Position numbers and translations under genes: made by a program. From Selaginella moellendorffii (lineage: Eukaryota > Streptophyta > Lycopodiopsida > Selaginellales > Selaginellaceae), in the NCBI RefSeq assembly GCF_000143415.4, contig NW_003314349.1, positions 386,077 through 450,076 on the forward strand: a DNA stretch of 64,000 nucleotides, read 5' to 3'. Below the pieces are notes generated by a model that was given only the letters and a program-made list of their open reading frames with translations, ran no database searches and was not told the DNA's origin. This document shows positions 1 through 10,009 of the stretch, one piece after another; the first letter of the stretch is position 1, and every line of letters starts with the position of its first letter.

Positions 1-320
1 TTCGATTGGATTGAATCAGTTTCTAGCAATGGATCAGTCAGTGGTCATTTCCTTCTCTTGCCTCCCTGTTCTAGCAATGCAAAATTTGTTTTTGCCTCGC
101 AGCTCTAGTGATGGAAACTTTGCTTTGATGGAAAGCAGAGTTCTTGGATGATTCCTTGTTAATTGGATGGGATTGTATCAATTTCTAGCAATGGATCATT
201 AATTGGTCATTTCCTTTTCTCGCCTCCCTCTGTTCTAGCGATGGAAACTTTGTTCTTGCCTCGCTGTTCTAGTGCTGGAACTGAGTGGTCATTTCTTCCA
301 TGGAATGGAGCTATAAGTGA
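1..320. repeat. Imperfect direct repeats downstream of FEN1
   Basis: A block at about 1-115 recurs at about 158-265, sharing TTTCTAGCAATGGATCA, GGTCATTTCCTT and TTCTAGC(A/G)ATG. A shorter third relic at about 270-335 carries TGGTCATTTCTTCCATGG and then TGATCATTTCTTCC. The array lies just beyond the FEN1 stop codon and its last relic includes that stop. It is seen directly. Its origin is unknown. Confidence 0.6.
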
Positions 321-2463
321 TCATTTCTTCCTGCCCTTGGTCGTGGCTTTTGATTTCTTCCCAGAGCTCCCTTTCGTCGTCTCGGGTGTTTCCTATAGAT
401 GAGGTTTCATGAGTTACAATACGGAGCTTTTAACTTGCGCACGCCACGCCACAATCACTCCACTCACCTTTCTCTTTGTAGCAGCGGCTGCTGGCGAGGA
501 CGACGCAACGGGCTTGAAAAATGACTCCATCCTGCACAGATTTCCACTCCAAAACTCCTGAGAAATCCGAAGCACAATTAAAACAGCTACGACAGACCTT
601 CCCTGGGAGGACTTATTCTTGGCGCTCTTGATCCTCTCGATTGCCTGGGGAACGGAGCCTGCGCTTTTAGTTTTCTATACCCAAAGAGGTGCCGCAGCTT
701 TACCTTTGTCACGCGATCGATATTGAATCCATTCTCTTCTACCAGAAACTTTTTCAATCCCTGCAGCAGGAGATTAGCAAGAAGATAAATGAAAACTTGG
801 ATTTATTTACCTCCTCATCGGGTGCATTCCATTTGAGCTCCGGAAGCTCTTCATCTGGCAGCACGATGGGCTCTTTAAAGAGCCGGCGGGCTTCTTGGTA
901 AGGCCAAGATTCTGGAATTTGGTATCTGGTTTGATATTGCAAGTCAAAGCGAGAGATATCGTATGGAAAAACGCACCTGTCCTTGTTCAAGTTCTCCAAT
1001 ACTGCTTCTAAAGTACTGTGCTGTCTAATAAGTTTCAAAGCTGTCTGTGGCCCAATTCCTAACAAGGTACAAACCAGGTAACCACTGTTTTAACGATAAG
1101 CAAGGAAACTTACCGCGAATCGTGTCGCAGTAGTCACACCCGCAAAGAATGCAAAGATCAATAAACTGATCCATGGAAAGGTTTAGCTCTTGAAGAGCCT
1201 AGATAGCCAAGAATCAACACTCATTGTGAGAACAAAAAAAAGCTTAAACGCACGCACCGTAGATATCTGGAACTCCATAACTGGTATTTTACGAGAAGCT
1301 GGCTCCATGAGGTGCCGTAAGAATCTCGGACTTCCAAAGGTAAGGGAATCCATGTCTTCAGAAGCCACGGCATAAACCTGCGGAACAAAACCGCAGTAGA
1401 TTCAAAGACGAGAAAGATCGAAACTGGAGAGATAGAGAGATCGAACTACCTTGTCTGCTTTGCACAAGGCCGCACATTCAGCTTCTGCCTCGCAGGGAGC
1501 CTGTTACAAAGTACAAGCAGTGAAAATCTTTGCTGATGCAAAGATCCACCAAAGAAAAAAGAGTACCTCGATGACCGGAATTCCCATGAGCCGTAGCAAC
1601 TTTTGACAGTCTTCATTGTGTTGCTTTGTGACCTTCACAGGAACCATGTTGATCGAATGAAAGAATCAAATGGAAGTGAGGCGTACCTTTACTGTTCTCT
1701 TGCTATACTTCTCTATGTCCGCAACTTCACCTTTCTGCAGGACAAGGACTATAATCAGAAAGAAAAACACTACACGAGTATATCAGTAACGCCACCTCGA
1801 TCGCCTCCGTAAGCCCTTCAGTGGCCTCTTCACGCCTCGCACCTCTGATTAAATAAACAAAAGTTTGAAGAAAAACTGTACTGGCTATCGAGATGAGAGT
1901 AGAGCTACCTTTTCACAAGCTCAGCTTTCTTCAGCTCCGGAGGTTTTCCATCAAAGACATACCTGACGTGAATGACCACTCGTAAGAAACAAACAACAAT
2001 ACAGTAAGACAAATCGCCACAAACTCGATGTTCTTACACAGGCTTCATCCCGGACTCCAGCAAGCGAACTGTCCGAGTAAACATTCCCTGCAAATGACTG
2101 CGTTGGAGTCAGCGAAAGAACTAAGTATCAAGGAAAGAAAAAAAAGGAATTTGTTCTTCCTTTCAAACAAACCTTGTAATTTCTCCAGCCTCATTCGTGA
2201 GCATTTCAGTGCCAGTTCGTCCCACAACAATCTAGAATGCACGGCTTCTTGTGTGAGACGCAACGCAAAGATATCTAGAACTCACCAAGAACTGATATAT
2301 ACTCATACTCGCATCCACAGCGATTTTCCGCCCAAAGTAGCTCTCAAACTTCTGCTCCTTCATGGCGCCCGGCGCGTTGTCCGCCAAGAGCTTCGTCAAT
2401 CCCTGCGCATCCAAAGCTATAGCGCTAGCCAAACGAGATAGGACGCAGTACCTTGATCCCCAT
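321..2463 (-). CDS. FEN1: Flap endonuclease 1 (many small exons)
   Basis: Structure-specific 5' flap endonuclease and exonuclease acting in the nucleus in Okazaki fragment maturation and long-patch base excision repair. Exon 1 is only 12 nt (2452-2463, MGIK). It is followed by a 49-nt GT-AG intron and exon 2 from 2402, beginning [11 protein letters not shown] and containing [17 protein letters not shown], which includes a metal-binding Asp. Later exons give [77 protein letters not shown] (catalytic acids and helix-hairpin-helix entry), [13 protein letters not shown] and the PCNA-binding region around ESFFKP. The last exon is Lys-rich ([12 protein letters not shown]) and ends with TGA at 321-323. 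All family blocks appear in order, so the gene looks complete. It diverges from SDH2. Middle exon edges are approximate. Confidence 0.95.
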
Positions 2464-2642
2464 TGCCCCCAAAATGCGTGGGAGCGCCAAAAGAAAGAAG
2501 CGCGAATTCAAGAACCCTAACTCACCTAGACCGCTGGATCAAAGTAAATCCGACGGCCAGATAAAACTAGCCGAGCTTTAGGTCAGGGTTGAGTGTCCCA
2601 TTTTCTCTCTTCCTGGTAGATCTTCGCGATATCGAGGCAGCG
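2464..2642. promoter_or_regulatory. Shared upstream region of FEN1 and SDH2
   Basis: The 179 bp between the two divergent start codons must hold both 5' leaders and core promoters, or these extend into the genes. I see no convincing TATA box on either strand. The arrangement suggests a bidirectional housekeeping promoter; this is inference from geometry only. Confidence 0.45.
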
Positions 2643-3580
2643 ATGTTCACGGCAGCTGGAGCGATCGCCAAGCGCCTCGGCAGGCCCGCTGCCAGCGCTG
2701 TAAGTATCAGGGCGAGCGCCACCGCCTCGGACTCCACCCTCGGCCAGGAGAAATCCTCCAACATCAAGGAGTTTTCGATCTACCGCTGGAATCCCGATGG
2801 CAGCAGCAATCCCCAGCAGCAGGTCTACAAGATCGACCTCAACGATTGCGGTCCCATGGTGCTGGATGCTCTCATCAAGATCAAGAACGAGGTGGATCAG
2901 GGTCTCACCTTCCGGCGATCGTGCCGGGAGGGGATTTGCGGCTCCTGCGCGATGAACATCAATGGGAAGAATGCGCTGGCCTGCCTGACCAAGATCGAGA
3001 AGGACGCTGCCCAGACGTCGGTGCTTCCGCTGCCACACATGTACGTGATCAAGGACCTGGTGGTGGACCTCACGAACTTCTACCAGCAGTACAAGAGCGT
3101 GGAGCCGTGGCTCAAGACCAAGACTATGCTAGAGGCTGGCCAGAAGGAGCACTTGCAGAGCAAGAAGGAGAGGCTGAAGCTGGATGGGATGTATGAGTGT
3201 ATCCTGTGCGCGTGCTGTACCTCTTCCTGCCCGAGCTACTGGTGGAATCCCGAGAAGTTCTTGGGTCCTGCGGCATTGCTTCACGCTCACAGGTATGGAT
3301 GGCTCTTTTGTCCTTTGATCTTTGCGTGTTCTAGATGTGTTGGGTGTGTTTTTGTCGTAGAGCTTTTGTGTGTTCGTGTTCTTACAGAACTTGGGATCTC
3401 TTTCTCAGATGGATTGCCGATAGCCGAGATGAGTACACGCGGGAGAGGCTGGAAGCCATCGCCGGAGACTACAAAGTTGGGCGCTGCCACACCATTCGCA
3501 ACTGTGAGAACGCTTGTCCCAAGGGATTGAGCCCTGCTAACCAGATCATCAAGATCAAGGCGCTCCAAAACACCCTCTAG
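2643..3580 (+). CDS. SDH2: Succinate dehydrogenase iron-sulfur subunit, mitochondrial
   Basis: Subunit 2 of respiratory complex II, passing electrons from FAD to ubiquinone in the inner mitochondrial membrane. Two exons, 2643-3292 and 3409-3580, with a 116-nt GT-AG intron splitting an Arg codon give about 273 residues. The N-terminus from [15 protein letters not shown] is basic and rich in Ala and Ser, as in a mitochondrial presequence. The [2Fe-2S] cluster region is [20 protein letters not shown] plus a following Cys. The [4Fe-4S] and [3Fe-4S] ligands are [12 protein letters not shown] and [14 protein letters not shown], the latter in exon 2. An upstream in-frame ATG at 2589 exists, but 2643 gives the typical presequence and length. 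All cluster cysteines are present, so the enzyme should be functional. Confidence 0.96.
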
Positions 3581-3717
3581 ACGCCTCCAGATCTTCGCTT
3601 TTTTCCTCCGGAATAAGTGACAAGCGTTTCTTCGTCGATGAATAGCAATAAAGGTTGACGAAAGCTCTTAGCTTTACTTTGAAAGTTTTGATCTTTATAT
3701 TTACAGTCCACTCAACT
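3581..3717 (+). other. SDH2 3' flank
   Basis: Short AT-rich stretch after the SDH2 stop with AATAAAGG at about 3647, a plausible polyadenylation signal. Nothing else is recognisable before the tandem repeats start. Confidence 0.4.
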
Positions 3718-3973
3718 AAGGAGCAAATGGTCATATTTCTTATGGTTTTATTTCGGCCACGATGCTCGAAGAAAAAGTTTCATTTTTGTTTTGGAGCAAT
3801 GGTTATATCTCGAGAAATCTTAGAAAGCGTTTGATCTATCTTTTGGAGCAATGGCTATATTTCGGCCACGATGCTCGAAGAAAAAGTTTGATCTTTGTTT
3901 TGGAGCAATGGTCGAAGAAATAGTTTGATCTTTGTTTTGGAGCAATGGTTATATTTCGGCCACGATGCTCGAG
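3718..3973. repeat. Tandem repeat derived from the 3' end of the PPR gene
   Basis: Four to five imperfect units of about 37-70 bp share TTTTGGAGCAATGGTTATAT, TTTCGGCCACGATGCTCGA and GAAAAAGTTTGATCTTTG. Approximate unit starts are 3718, 3789, 3841, 3898 and 3935; one unit has an internal deletion. The last unit runs into the PPR reading frame, where on minus it encodes SSIVAEI and the stop codon. The downstream units therefore look like duplicated copies of that gene's 3' end. Confidence 0.75.
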
Positions 3974-5505
3974 AGAACTACGTACGAGGAAGCACTCCTT
4001 GGATCCAAATGGATCACTTGCCCGGTTGCCCGGCTGCCACCCTCCACATCTCTTCCAGTCCGGCAAGCCCCGAGCAAGCTCCTCCACGCCGACGCCCTCG
4101 GCAAATACGGCATCCCCGCAAGCAAATCCTCGGCATGCCGCAAATGCCCAGCTCTCCCGAGCATCTCCACGACGCAGCAGTAGTGCTGCGGCGTTGGCTT
4201 GAGGGCGAAGTCCGTGACCATCGAGCAGAACTTGGCCCAGCCTTCGTAGAGCTTCCCCGAGTGGATACAAGCCAGGAGCACGCAGACAAACGAGACGGCA
4301 TCGGGGGATTCGCTGAGCTTCATCCGCAGGAACATTTCCATGGCTTCGGCGTGGTGCCCCGTGTGTGCGAACGACGCCACCATCGTGTTCCAGCAGATCA
4401 TATCCTGTTCCGGGCTCGCATCAAACATCTTCTTCGCGTCTCGCAGATGCCCGTTCTGGGCATATGCTGCGAGCATCGCTCCCCAGGTGACCATGTTGTG
4501 CTCCGGCATCTCGTCGTAGATGTTCTTGGCCTCCTCCAAATGCCCAAACTCTCCGTAGGCAGATAGCATAGCGGTGCAGGACACGAGATCGTGGCTCCGC
4601 ATTCTATCAAACAAAACCCTTGCTTCCTCCAGATGCCCGTTTTGGGCATACGCTGCAAGCATAGCGTTCCAGGAAACAATGCTCCTCTCCTGCATCGTTT
4701 CAAACACTTCGTAGGCTTCTTTGATCTTGGCATTGTCGGCGTAAGCCGATAGCATCGCAGTCCAGGAGACGAGATCTAGCTCTGGGATCCGATCAAACAG
4801 TCCCTTAGCTTCGTCAACTTGCCCGTTCTGGGCATGCGCAGAAAGCATCGTAGTGCAGGAGATTAGATCCCACTCCGGCATGGATTGGAAGATACTCTCC
4901 GCCTCTTTCAAGTGTCTAGCATCCGCATAAGCCGAAAGAATAGCAGTCCAGGTGACCATATTCTTCTCACGCATGGAATCGAAGAGCTCTTTGGCTCCTT
5001 CCAAATTCCCGGTATGGGCAAATGCTGATAGCATCGCAGTCCACGACACAAGGTTCCACTCGGGCATCCGATCAAAGTGCCGCTTAGCCTCGTCCAAATG
5101 CCCGTTCTTCGTGTATGCAGCGAGCATGGCAGTCCAAGAGACCTGGTTCCTCTCGGGCATCCCATCGAAGATCTCCTTGGCACTCTCAAGTTGCCCAGCC
5201 CGCGCGTACGCGGAGAGCATGAGAGCCCAGGAAAAGACGTTCTTGTCGGCGATGGCGTCAAAGACGCGGCGCGCCTCCCCGACGCTGCCAAACTTGCCAT
5301 AGGATTCTACGAGCTTGTTGGAGACGAAGGCATCTCGCTCGAGCGGGACACGGTTGGCGATGCACGAGTGGATCTCTCGGAGCATCGAGAGGCCCCGGCA
5401 CAGGCCAATACGCTGGCCATAGACGTAAGACTCCGCTCCATTGGTGTCGAAGACGCTGCCACCACTGTCTCTAGCTCTCTGGATCTTCGTCTCTATCGTC
5501 ACCAT
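3949..5505 (-). CDS. Pentatricopeptide repeat protein (S-type repeats), intronless
   Basis: 518-residue reading frame made of about twelve tandem motifs, most of them 31 residues, such as NVFSWALMLSAYARAGQLES, NLVSWTAMLSAFAHTGNLEG and NMVTWGAMLAAYAQNGHLRD. This is the SS/S spacing of plant PLS-class RNA-binding proteins, which usually act in organelles in RNA editing or processing. The C-terminal part (FVCVLLACIHSGK, CVVEMLGRAGHL, WRSLLGACR) resembles the last PLS motifs and start of the E region. The frame then stops at YVVLSSIVAEI, with no E+ or DYW domain. The stop sits in a tandem repeat, so the C-terminus may be truncated. I see no clear transit peptide after MVTIETK. RNA target and organelle are unknown. 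Confidence 0.9.
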   Translation of the reverse strand: MVTIETKIQRARDSGGSVFDTNGAESYVYGQRIGLCRGLSMLREIHSCIANRVPLERDAFVSNKLVESYGKFGSVGEARRVFDAIADKNVFSWALMLSAYARAGQLESAKEIFDGMPERNQVSWTAMLAAYTKNGHLDEAKRHFDRMPEWNLVSWTAMLSAFAHTGNLEGAKELFDSMREKNMVTWTAILSAYADARHLKEAESIFQSMPEWDLISCTTMLSAHAQNGQVDEAKGLFDRIPELDLVSWTAMLSAYADNAKIKEAYEVFETMQERSIVSWNAMLAAYAQNGHLEEARVLFDRMRSHDLVSCTAMLSAYGEFGHLEEAKNIYDEMPEHNMVTWGAMLAAYAQNGHLRDAKKMFDASPEQDMICWNTMVASFAHTGHHAEAMEMFLRMKLSESPDAVSFVCVLLACIHSGKLYEGWAKFCSMVTDFALKPTPQHYCCVVEMLGRAGHLRHAEDLLAGMPYLPRASAWRSLLGACRTGRDVEGGSRATGQVIHLDPRSASSYVVLSSIVAEI

Positions 5506-6999
5506 TTACAAAGCTCCATAGCCTTTTATTAGAAAGGAAGAAAAAATTATCTCTCTATTCAAATAAATTGTGAATCTTAATATGAGCTATGCCAATTTTC
5601 CGAAGTCCTTTAACCGATTTGAAAAAAGGGTAGATTTCTTGTTCATAAACTCTTTCTCTCAAATTATTCCTTTTTTCCATATTATTGAAACTCTTTGCTC
5701 AGAAACCCATAGAGCTTTTGGGGCTACTAGAGTCATCTGCAAGAACTACAAGAACAAAGTGCTTGTGTAGGATCAACTCAATTTCACACTTAGAAACACA
5801 CAAAAAGAGGTCATGAACTTTCCTATCACACTCTAAAAAATCATTACTAAATGTTAGTAAACAATTTGAAACACAGGAATAATGCCTAGCCTACCTCATA
5901 AATTCCTGGACACTAACACTATACTGTCATCCTCCACAACTTGACAATTTACTCAAATCCTAACCACAATTGTTTGATTATAGAAAATCCCCTACCTCAT
6001 GCCACCTAGCCACCTTATCATCTTCCTCTTGCTTTTGTTATTTTGGCATATGCTCATAGATTTTTTTTAAAAAAATGTAGTAAAAATTATCATGTGTTTT
6101 AGATTAAGGAATCCTATACTTTCTCATTTAATATTATATTCATATATATATATATCCAATCCTATTGACTAAAGTATAAGGGAAACTAGAAATATACCAA
6201 ATATTTTAATTAGACTAAGATATGGATAAATGCTTATGTACTATGGTGGATAATTGATGTTATAATTAAGTGAAAGCTTAGACATGAAGCAACAGAAAAT
6301 TCACATTAAATTCTGATATACAACAATTATTTTATAGATTGTATGATTATGCTAGAAATTCATTATATGTTTTTCAGTTTTTAATAATTAAAAATTTTGT
6401 ACTTTAGGAGATTAAATAACAGAAGGCTTTTTTAGACCTTAAAAAATATTTATTAAATATTTTCTAATGATAAATCATTGAATAGAAAACAATATTGTGT
6501 TTGTTCATAAATGTTATTTTAAATTTTAAGAATGGGTGAAATTGTCAATTTAATAAATTTATTGAAATAAATAAAATCATATAATACAGTATAACTTTAA
6601 TTTTAAATAGTTTTAAATACAGAAAAGTTAATTTAAAACAATTATTTTGTAGGTTTTATTTTAATGGCAATACCATGACCATGTTTTAATCTCTATATAT
6701 ATGATAGTTCTATAAGATTTTCTTACTTTACTAGAGTATTTCCAAACAACCAATATTAACAGTTTTATGAATTCAGATTAAAATATTTTCCTTTCATTGC
6801 TTTGCTAATTGTTGTTGTTAGAATGAGGTGCTACTGCTTTTGGCATTTTGATTAATCTTGGGTTAGAAGTTGGACCAAGATGTGGTCTCATATCCGTAAA
6901 GAATATTTGCCAAATGATCTTGGTTTGAGACTTCACGATACAAAAATGCAAAGCATGTGGAATATCTATCATAATAAGGAGGGAGTGCCGAACTTTCTG
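5506..6999. other. AT-rich intergenic DNA
   Basis: Strongly AT-rich sequence with homopolymer runs and a short (AT)n tract at about 6132-6150. The only longer reading frame (5570-5770) has no recognisable motif and reads like chance. No gene seen. Confidence 0.6.
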
Positions 7000-7490
7000 G
7001 GCCGTCGGATCCAGCCAATCGCAGCCATCTGATGGAACTATAAAGGGGTTATTTCTTTAACCATGTGTTAGCAAATAATCATGCTAATGTTTGCTCTCGG
7101 CAAATGGGAGGTGACCAAGCTGCATGGGGCAAGAGAAGAAGGTGCTACAACACGTGGTACATACATGTGTTGACTAGACTGGGAACAGGAGCCAACAGCA
7201 GATTTGGAGCTGTGGGCTCTAGATCCACTCCCAAGCCCCAGTAATAGTGCCTCTACCAACAAGAACAGAGGTGAGTGTGGCCATTGGAGAGGAGCCAAAA
7301 GGTGCCACTTAGCCTCTTATACATTTTTCTTTTTGTAATGATGTATTGTGGCTGAGGAAGCTTCTTGGAGTCTTGCTTGAAAAGCTTCTAGAGTATGCTG
7401 GAATATTCAAGGAATCTTATAGAGAAATTTTTTTAAAGAATGTACCAGAGTGTTAGACAGAATGTGCCCGTATATACTGGTTCCGTGACA
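7000..7490 (-). mobile_element. Probable 3' LTR of a minus-strand Ty3/gypsy element
   Basis: Read on minus, a purine-rich tract (TGTGGGGGATAA) is followed at 7490 by TGTCACGGAACC, the usual polypurine-tract/LTR junction. A TATA-like GTATAAGAGG lies at about 7312-7322 in the same orientation. It sits directly downstream of the chromodomain remnant of the next entry. The far boundary was not found and is approximate. Confidence 0.55.
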
Positions 7491-8010
7491 TTATCCCCCA
7501 CAAGTTCCACAAATCATTGGTCCTGGTTTGAGTGGGTACCGCATGTGGAAGTCAGATAGTTTACCTGAAACATTTGTTAAATTTTCTGAGGTTCCCATGT
7601 CCAATCACTTGACGATTAGCCAACCCAGTCAACAAAGTAGTACAGTCAATGTTGAAGGATCTTGGAATCTAGGATCCCAACAACTTCGTAGAGTGACCAT
7701 CAATCTGGACTTCGGGAGCTAGTGGGATGACTCAACCTGGGATGTTGTTAGCGATGTATGGTTCAAGCAGAGAAACGTGGAAGACAGGATGAAAATGCAT
7801 GGTTGAAGGAAGATACAACTGATATGCCAATCAGAGATGCAAAAGGGACCAAGGCATTGATAGTCAATTTTACCAAATAGACAAGTAGTCTGAATGTTAT
7901 GCTGAAATAACCAAATTTGATCACCAACCTTGAACTCAGAAACCGTGAGGCAATGTTGATCAGAAGCGAGTTTGTGACATTCGTGAGCCTTGAGTAAATG
8001 TTGTTAGTGA
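7491..8010 (-). pseudogene. Decayed Ty3/gypsy integrase C-terminus and chromodomain
   Basis: On minus, successive frames read VSEFKVGDQIWLFQHNIQTT, FGKIDYQCLGPF, then after a frameshift [19 protein letters not shown], and further on YEVV.ILDSK, LYYFVDWVG and WTWEP. This is the order expected for the integrase C-terminal domain, the [11 protein letters not shown] linker and a chromodomain of a plant chromovirus. Frameshifts and stops show it is dead. Only the 3' end of the element remains; it breaks off next to the UGT relic at about 8022. Confidence 0.8.
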
Positions 8011-8021
8011 TCATGAATTTG

Positions 8022-8348
8022 ATCATGTTTTGAGGCATCCTGCTGTGGGTGGATTCATCACTCACTGTGGGTGGAACTTGACACTGGAGAGTGTGCAGAG
8101 CAGAATCTGAACTGTGCGTTTCTGGTGGAGAAAAAGCTCGCATTGAGCCTGCGAAGGAGACAAGACGGAGTTATTGACAAGGCAGTGATCGAGGAGGCTG
8201 TCAGAGTTCTGATGAATGGGGAGGAAGGGAAGGAGATACGACGAAATGTGGGTGAGCTTGGCCAGGGATGCCAAGAGGGTTGTTGTGCAAGGGGGTTCGT
8301 CTTCTGCAAACCTGGAGTTGTTTGTTGAAGGTTTGAGAGCTACATAAC
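8022..8348 (+). pseudogene. UDP-glycosyltransferase 3' relic
   Basis: The start reads [19 protein letters not shown] and LTLESV, the first part of the PSPG donor-binding box of family 1 glycosyltransferases. A second frame continues [35 protein letters not shown] and EEGKEIRRNVGELG. A third ends GGSSSANLELFVEGLRAT and TAA at 8346-8348. The residues between LESV and AEQNLN, which hold the end of the PSPG box, are missing, and at least two frameshifts are present. Everything upstream of the box is absent. The piece is GC-rich compared with its surroundings, as expected for a former gene. Confidence 0.85.
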
Positions 8349-9309
8349 AAGAAGCTGTTAAAAGAGTATGAGTACCTTAATATTCACCTTTGAACTGCAA
8401 GATCATAGACCGATCTTATGGTATCAAAGTGTAACATTCTAAAAATATACCAGAATATCCAGGACTTGCTCCAGAAGCTGAGATCCAAGAAGGCTGTTGT
8501 TTCATCACTTGCTTTCCATCTCCAGAGGCAGATTAGCCAGCATATTCATAGCGAGATTCAGTTAAGGATTAAGAACTAGAGTCAGGCTGAAGTGAACATT
8601 ATTCCATTTAAAAGCCATTACACAGCCAGGCCAGCATACTCGTTTCTTCTTCATCATTCCAAAGCTCTTCACGTTTCACTCGCTTGCATACTTCGGACGA
8701 ATTGCGGCAATTGGATGAATGACACGTGTCAAATAAAAAATCATAAACCCAACATTTAAACTAAATGCAGACTGGCCACTCAGCTGGATGAATAAACATG
8801 TCAGGTTAAGGGAGTTAAGCCCAACACAACCTTGGCCGCGAGGGATTATGCCCATTATAATCAATTTTTGAATTTTGATTCTGCTTCTTTTGCTTTCTCT
8901 GCTGATTCTGCTGCTTTGGAGATGGCTGATACTGAGATCCAGCCGGTCGTGGAGATTGCTGATCCAGAGATACAGCTGGGCCTGAGGCTAAGAAACCTCA
9001 GCTTGAAGCGCATTTGCTACTGTTTCTGCCGCCGATGACGAAGAAATTGACTTGACCAAGACAGAGGAAGAGGCTGGAATGTTCTTCTTGCTCGCAGGGG
9101 TACGCGAATGGCTCAGAAGAGCTGCTGCGGTTGCTGTTTCGGATAATCTCCCAGCAGATGCTGCAATGCAAATTGTAAGGCTAAAACTCATGAATTTGCT
9201 ACAAATTCGTCTCAAGCTTGCCACAAATAATATGCATCTACAAAATTGCCTCTAAAGCTGCATCAAATATTTTGCCTCTACACCAACAAAAAGGATTTCC
9301 ACATCAAAC
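8349..9309. other. Intergenic region, no gene recognised
   Basis: Two short plus frames (8832-9038 and 9052-9255) contain acidic and Ala-rich stretches such as ADTEIQPVVEIADPEIQ and EEEAGMFFLLAGVREWLRR. They might be exons of a degraded gene, but I recognise no family and see no convincing splice chain. The rest is non-coding. Confidence 0.4.
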
Positions 9310-9835
9310 CTAGTCTGATTAGGACTTTGTTAGGTTACAACCTCCAGATCGACTTGCACACCCATTCTTGAGATTGAGCCTCTGGTAGTTCCGGGTGCAG
9401 CTGATATTACGTGGGAAGTAATCAAGTATGGCACCAAGCATAGCTTTCCGCCCGCAGATGCTTTTGTCTTCCGTCTTCATCATCAAACTTGGCAGCAACA
9501 ACGTCTTCCGCTCGTGGCTGCAAACACCAACCTGAACACAGAACTCTGGGACGTCATTCAGATCTTGACTCTATGGACAATCTACAGAGAAAGAATTGAC
9601 GTCTTATATCACCGCAGGACTCAGCTGAACGACATCAGAGCCGCTGTCAGCTTTTGGTCGTATCTCTTGGTTTCACTCGCGTCTTGATGGGAGAGGATCA
9701 AGCACAGGTCAGCAAAAAAGCAGCAACAATTTCTTGGCACGTGGCTGGTAATGAGGACTTTCAGGAATGTCAGACCTTCCGGTGTCACTTGGAATTGGAA
9801 GCTGCCATGGACTTTGAGTGGTAGAAGAACAGCTT
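9310..9835 (+). other. Unrecognised open stretch, possibly retroelement-derived
   Basis: Fragments of a long frame read VPGAADITWEVIKYGTKHS, LWDVIQILTLWTIYRERIDV and QLNDIRAAVSFWSYLLVSLA. The pattern of hydrophobic residues around LWTIYRERI faintly resembles the tail of reverse-transcriptase proteins after their zinc-binding domain, but this is weak. No start codon or splice sites could be assigned with confidence. Confidence 0.3.
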
Positions 9836-9879
9836 GAAATGTTCTCCTGTTTTTCTATGAATATATACACATTTCACCT

Positions 9880-9965
9880 AGTCTGATTAAGCCAGGGTTC
9901 GAACCAGGGACCTCAAGCATGTGAGTGAACTTAGTTCATACTCTAAACAACCTTTCAGAATGAGA
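9880..9965 (-). repeat. tRNA-like (SINE-like) sequence
   Basis: On minus the segment reads TTTAGAGTATGAACTAAG, CACATGCTTGAGG and GGTCCCTGGTTCGAACCC. The last contains a perfect RNA polymerase III B box (GGTTCGAACCC; plus 9895-9905) in a T-arm-like setting (CCTGGTTCGAACCCTGG). No full tRNA cloverleaf could be folded by eye, so a tRNA-derived SINE or fragment is more likely than a functional tRNA. Confidence 0.5.
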
Positions 9966-10009
9966 GGTGGAGGTCAAGGTGGGCGAGGATAGCTCAAGGA
10001 CAAGTTGGT

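Noticed and set aside
5506-6999. Organelle DNA insertion (AT-rich)
   Set aside because: No chloroplast or mitochondrial gene fragment was recognised on either strand.
9880-9965. Functional tRNA gene
   Set aside because: The T-arm and B box are good, but no complete acceptor, D-arm and anticodon folding could be found by eye.
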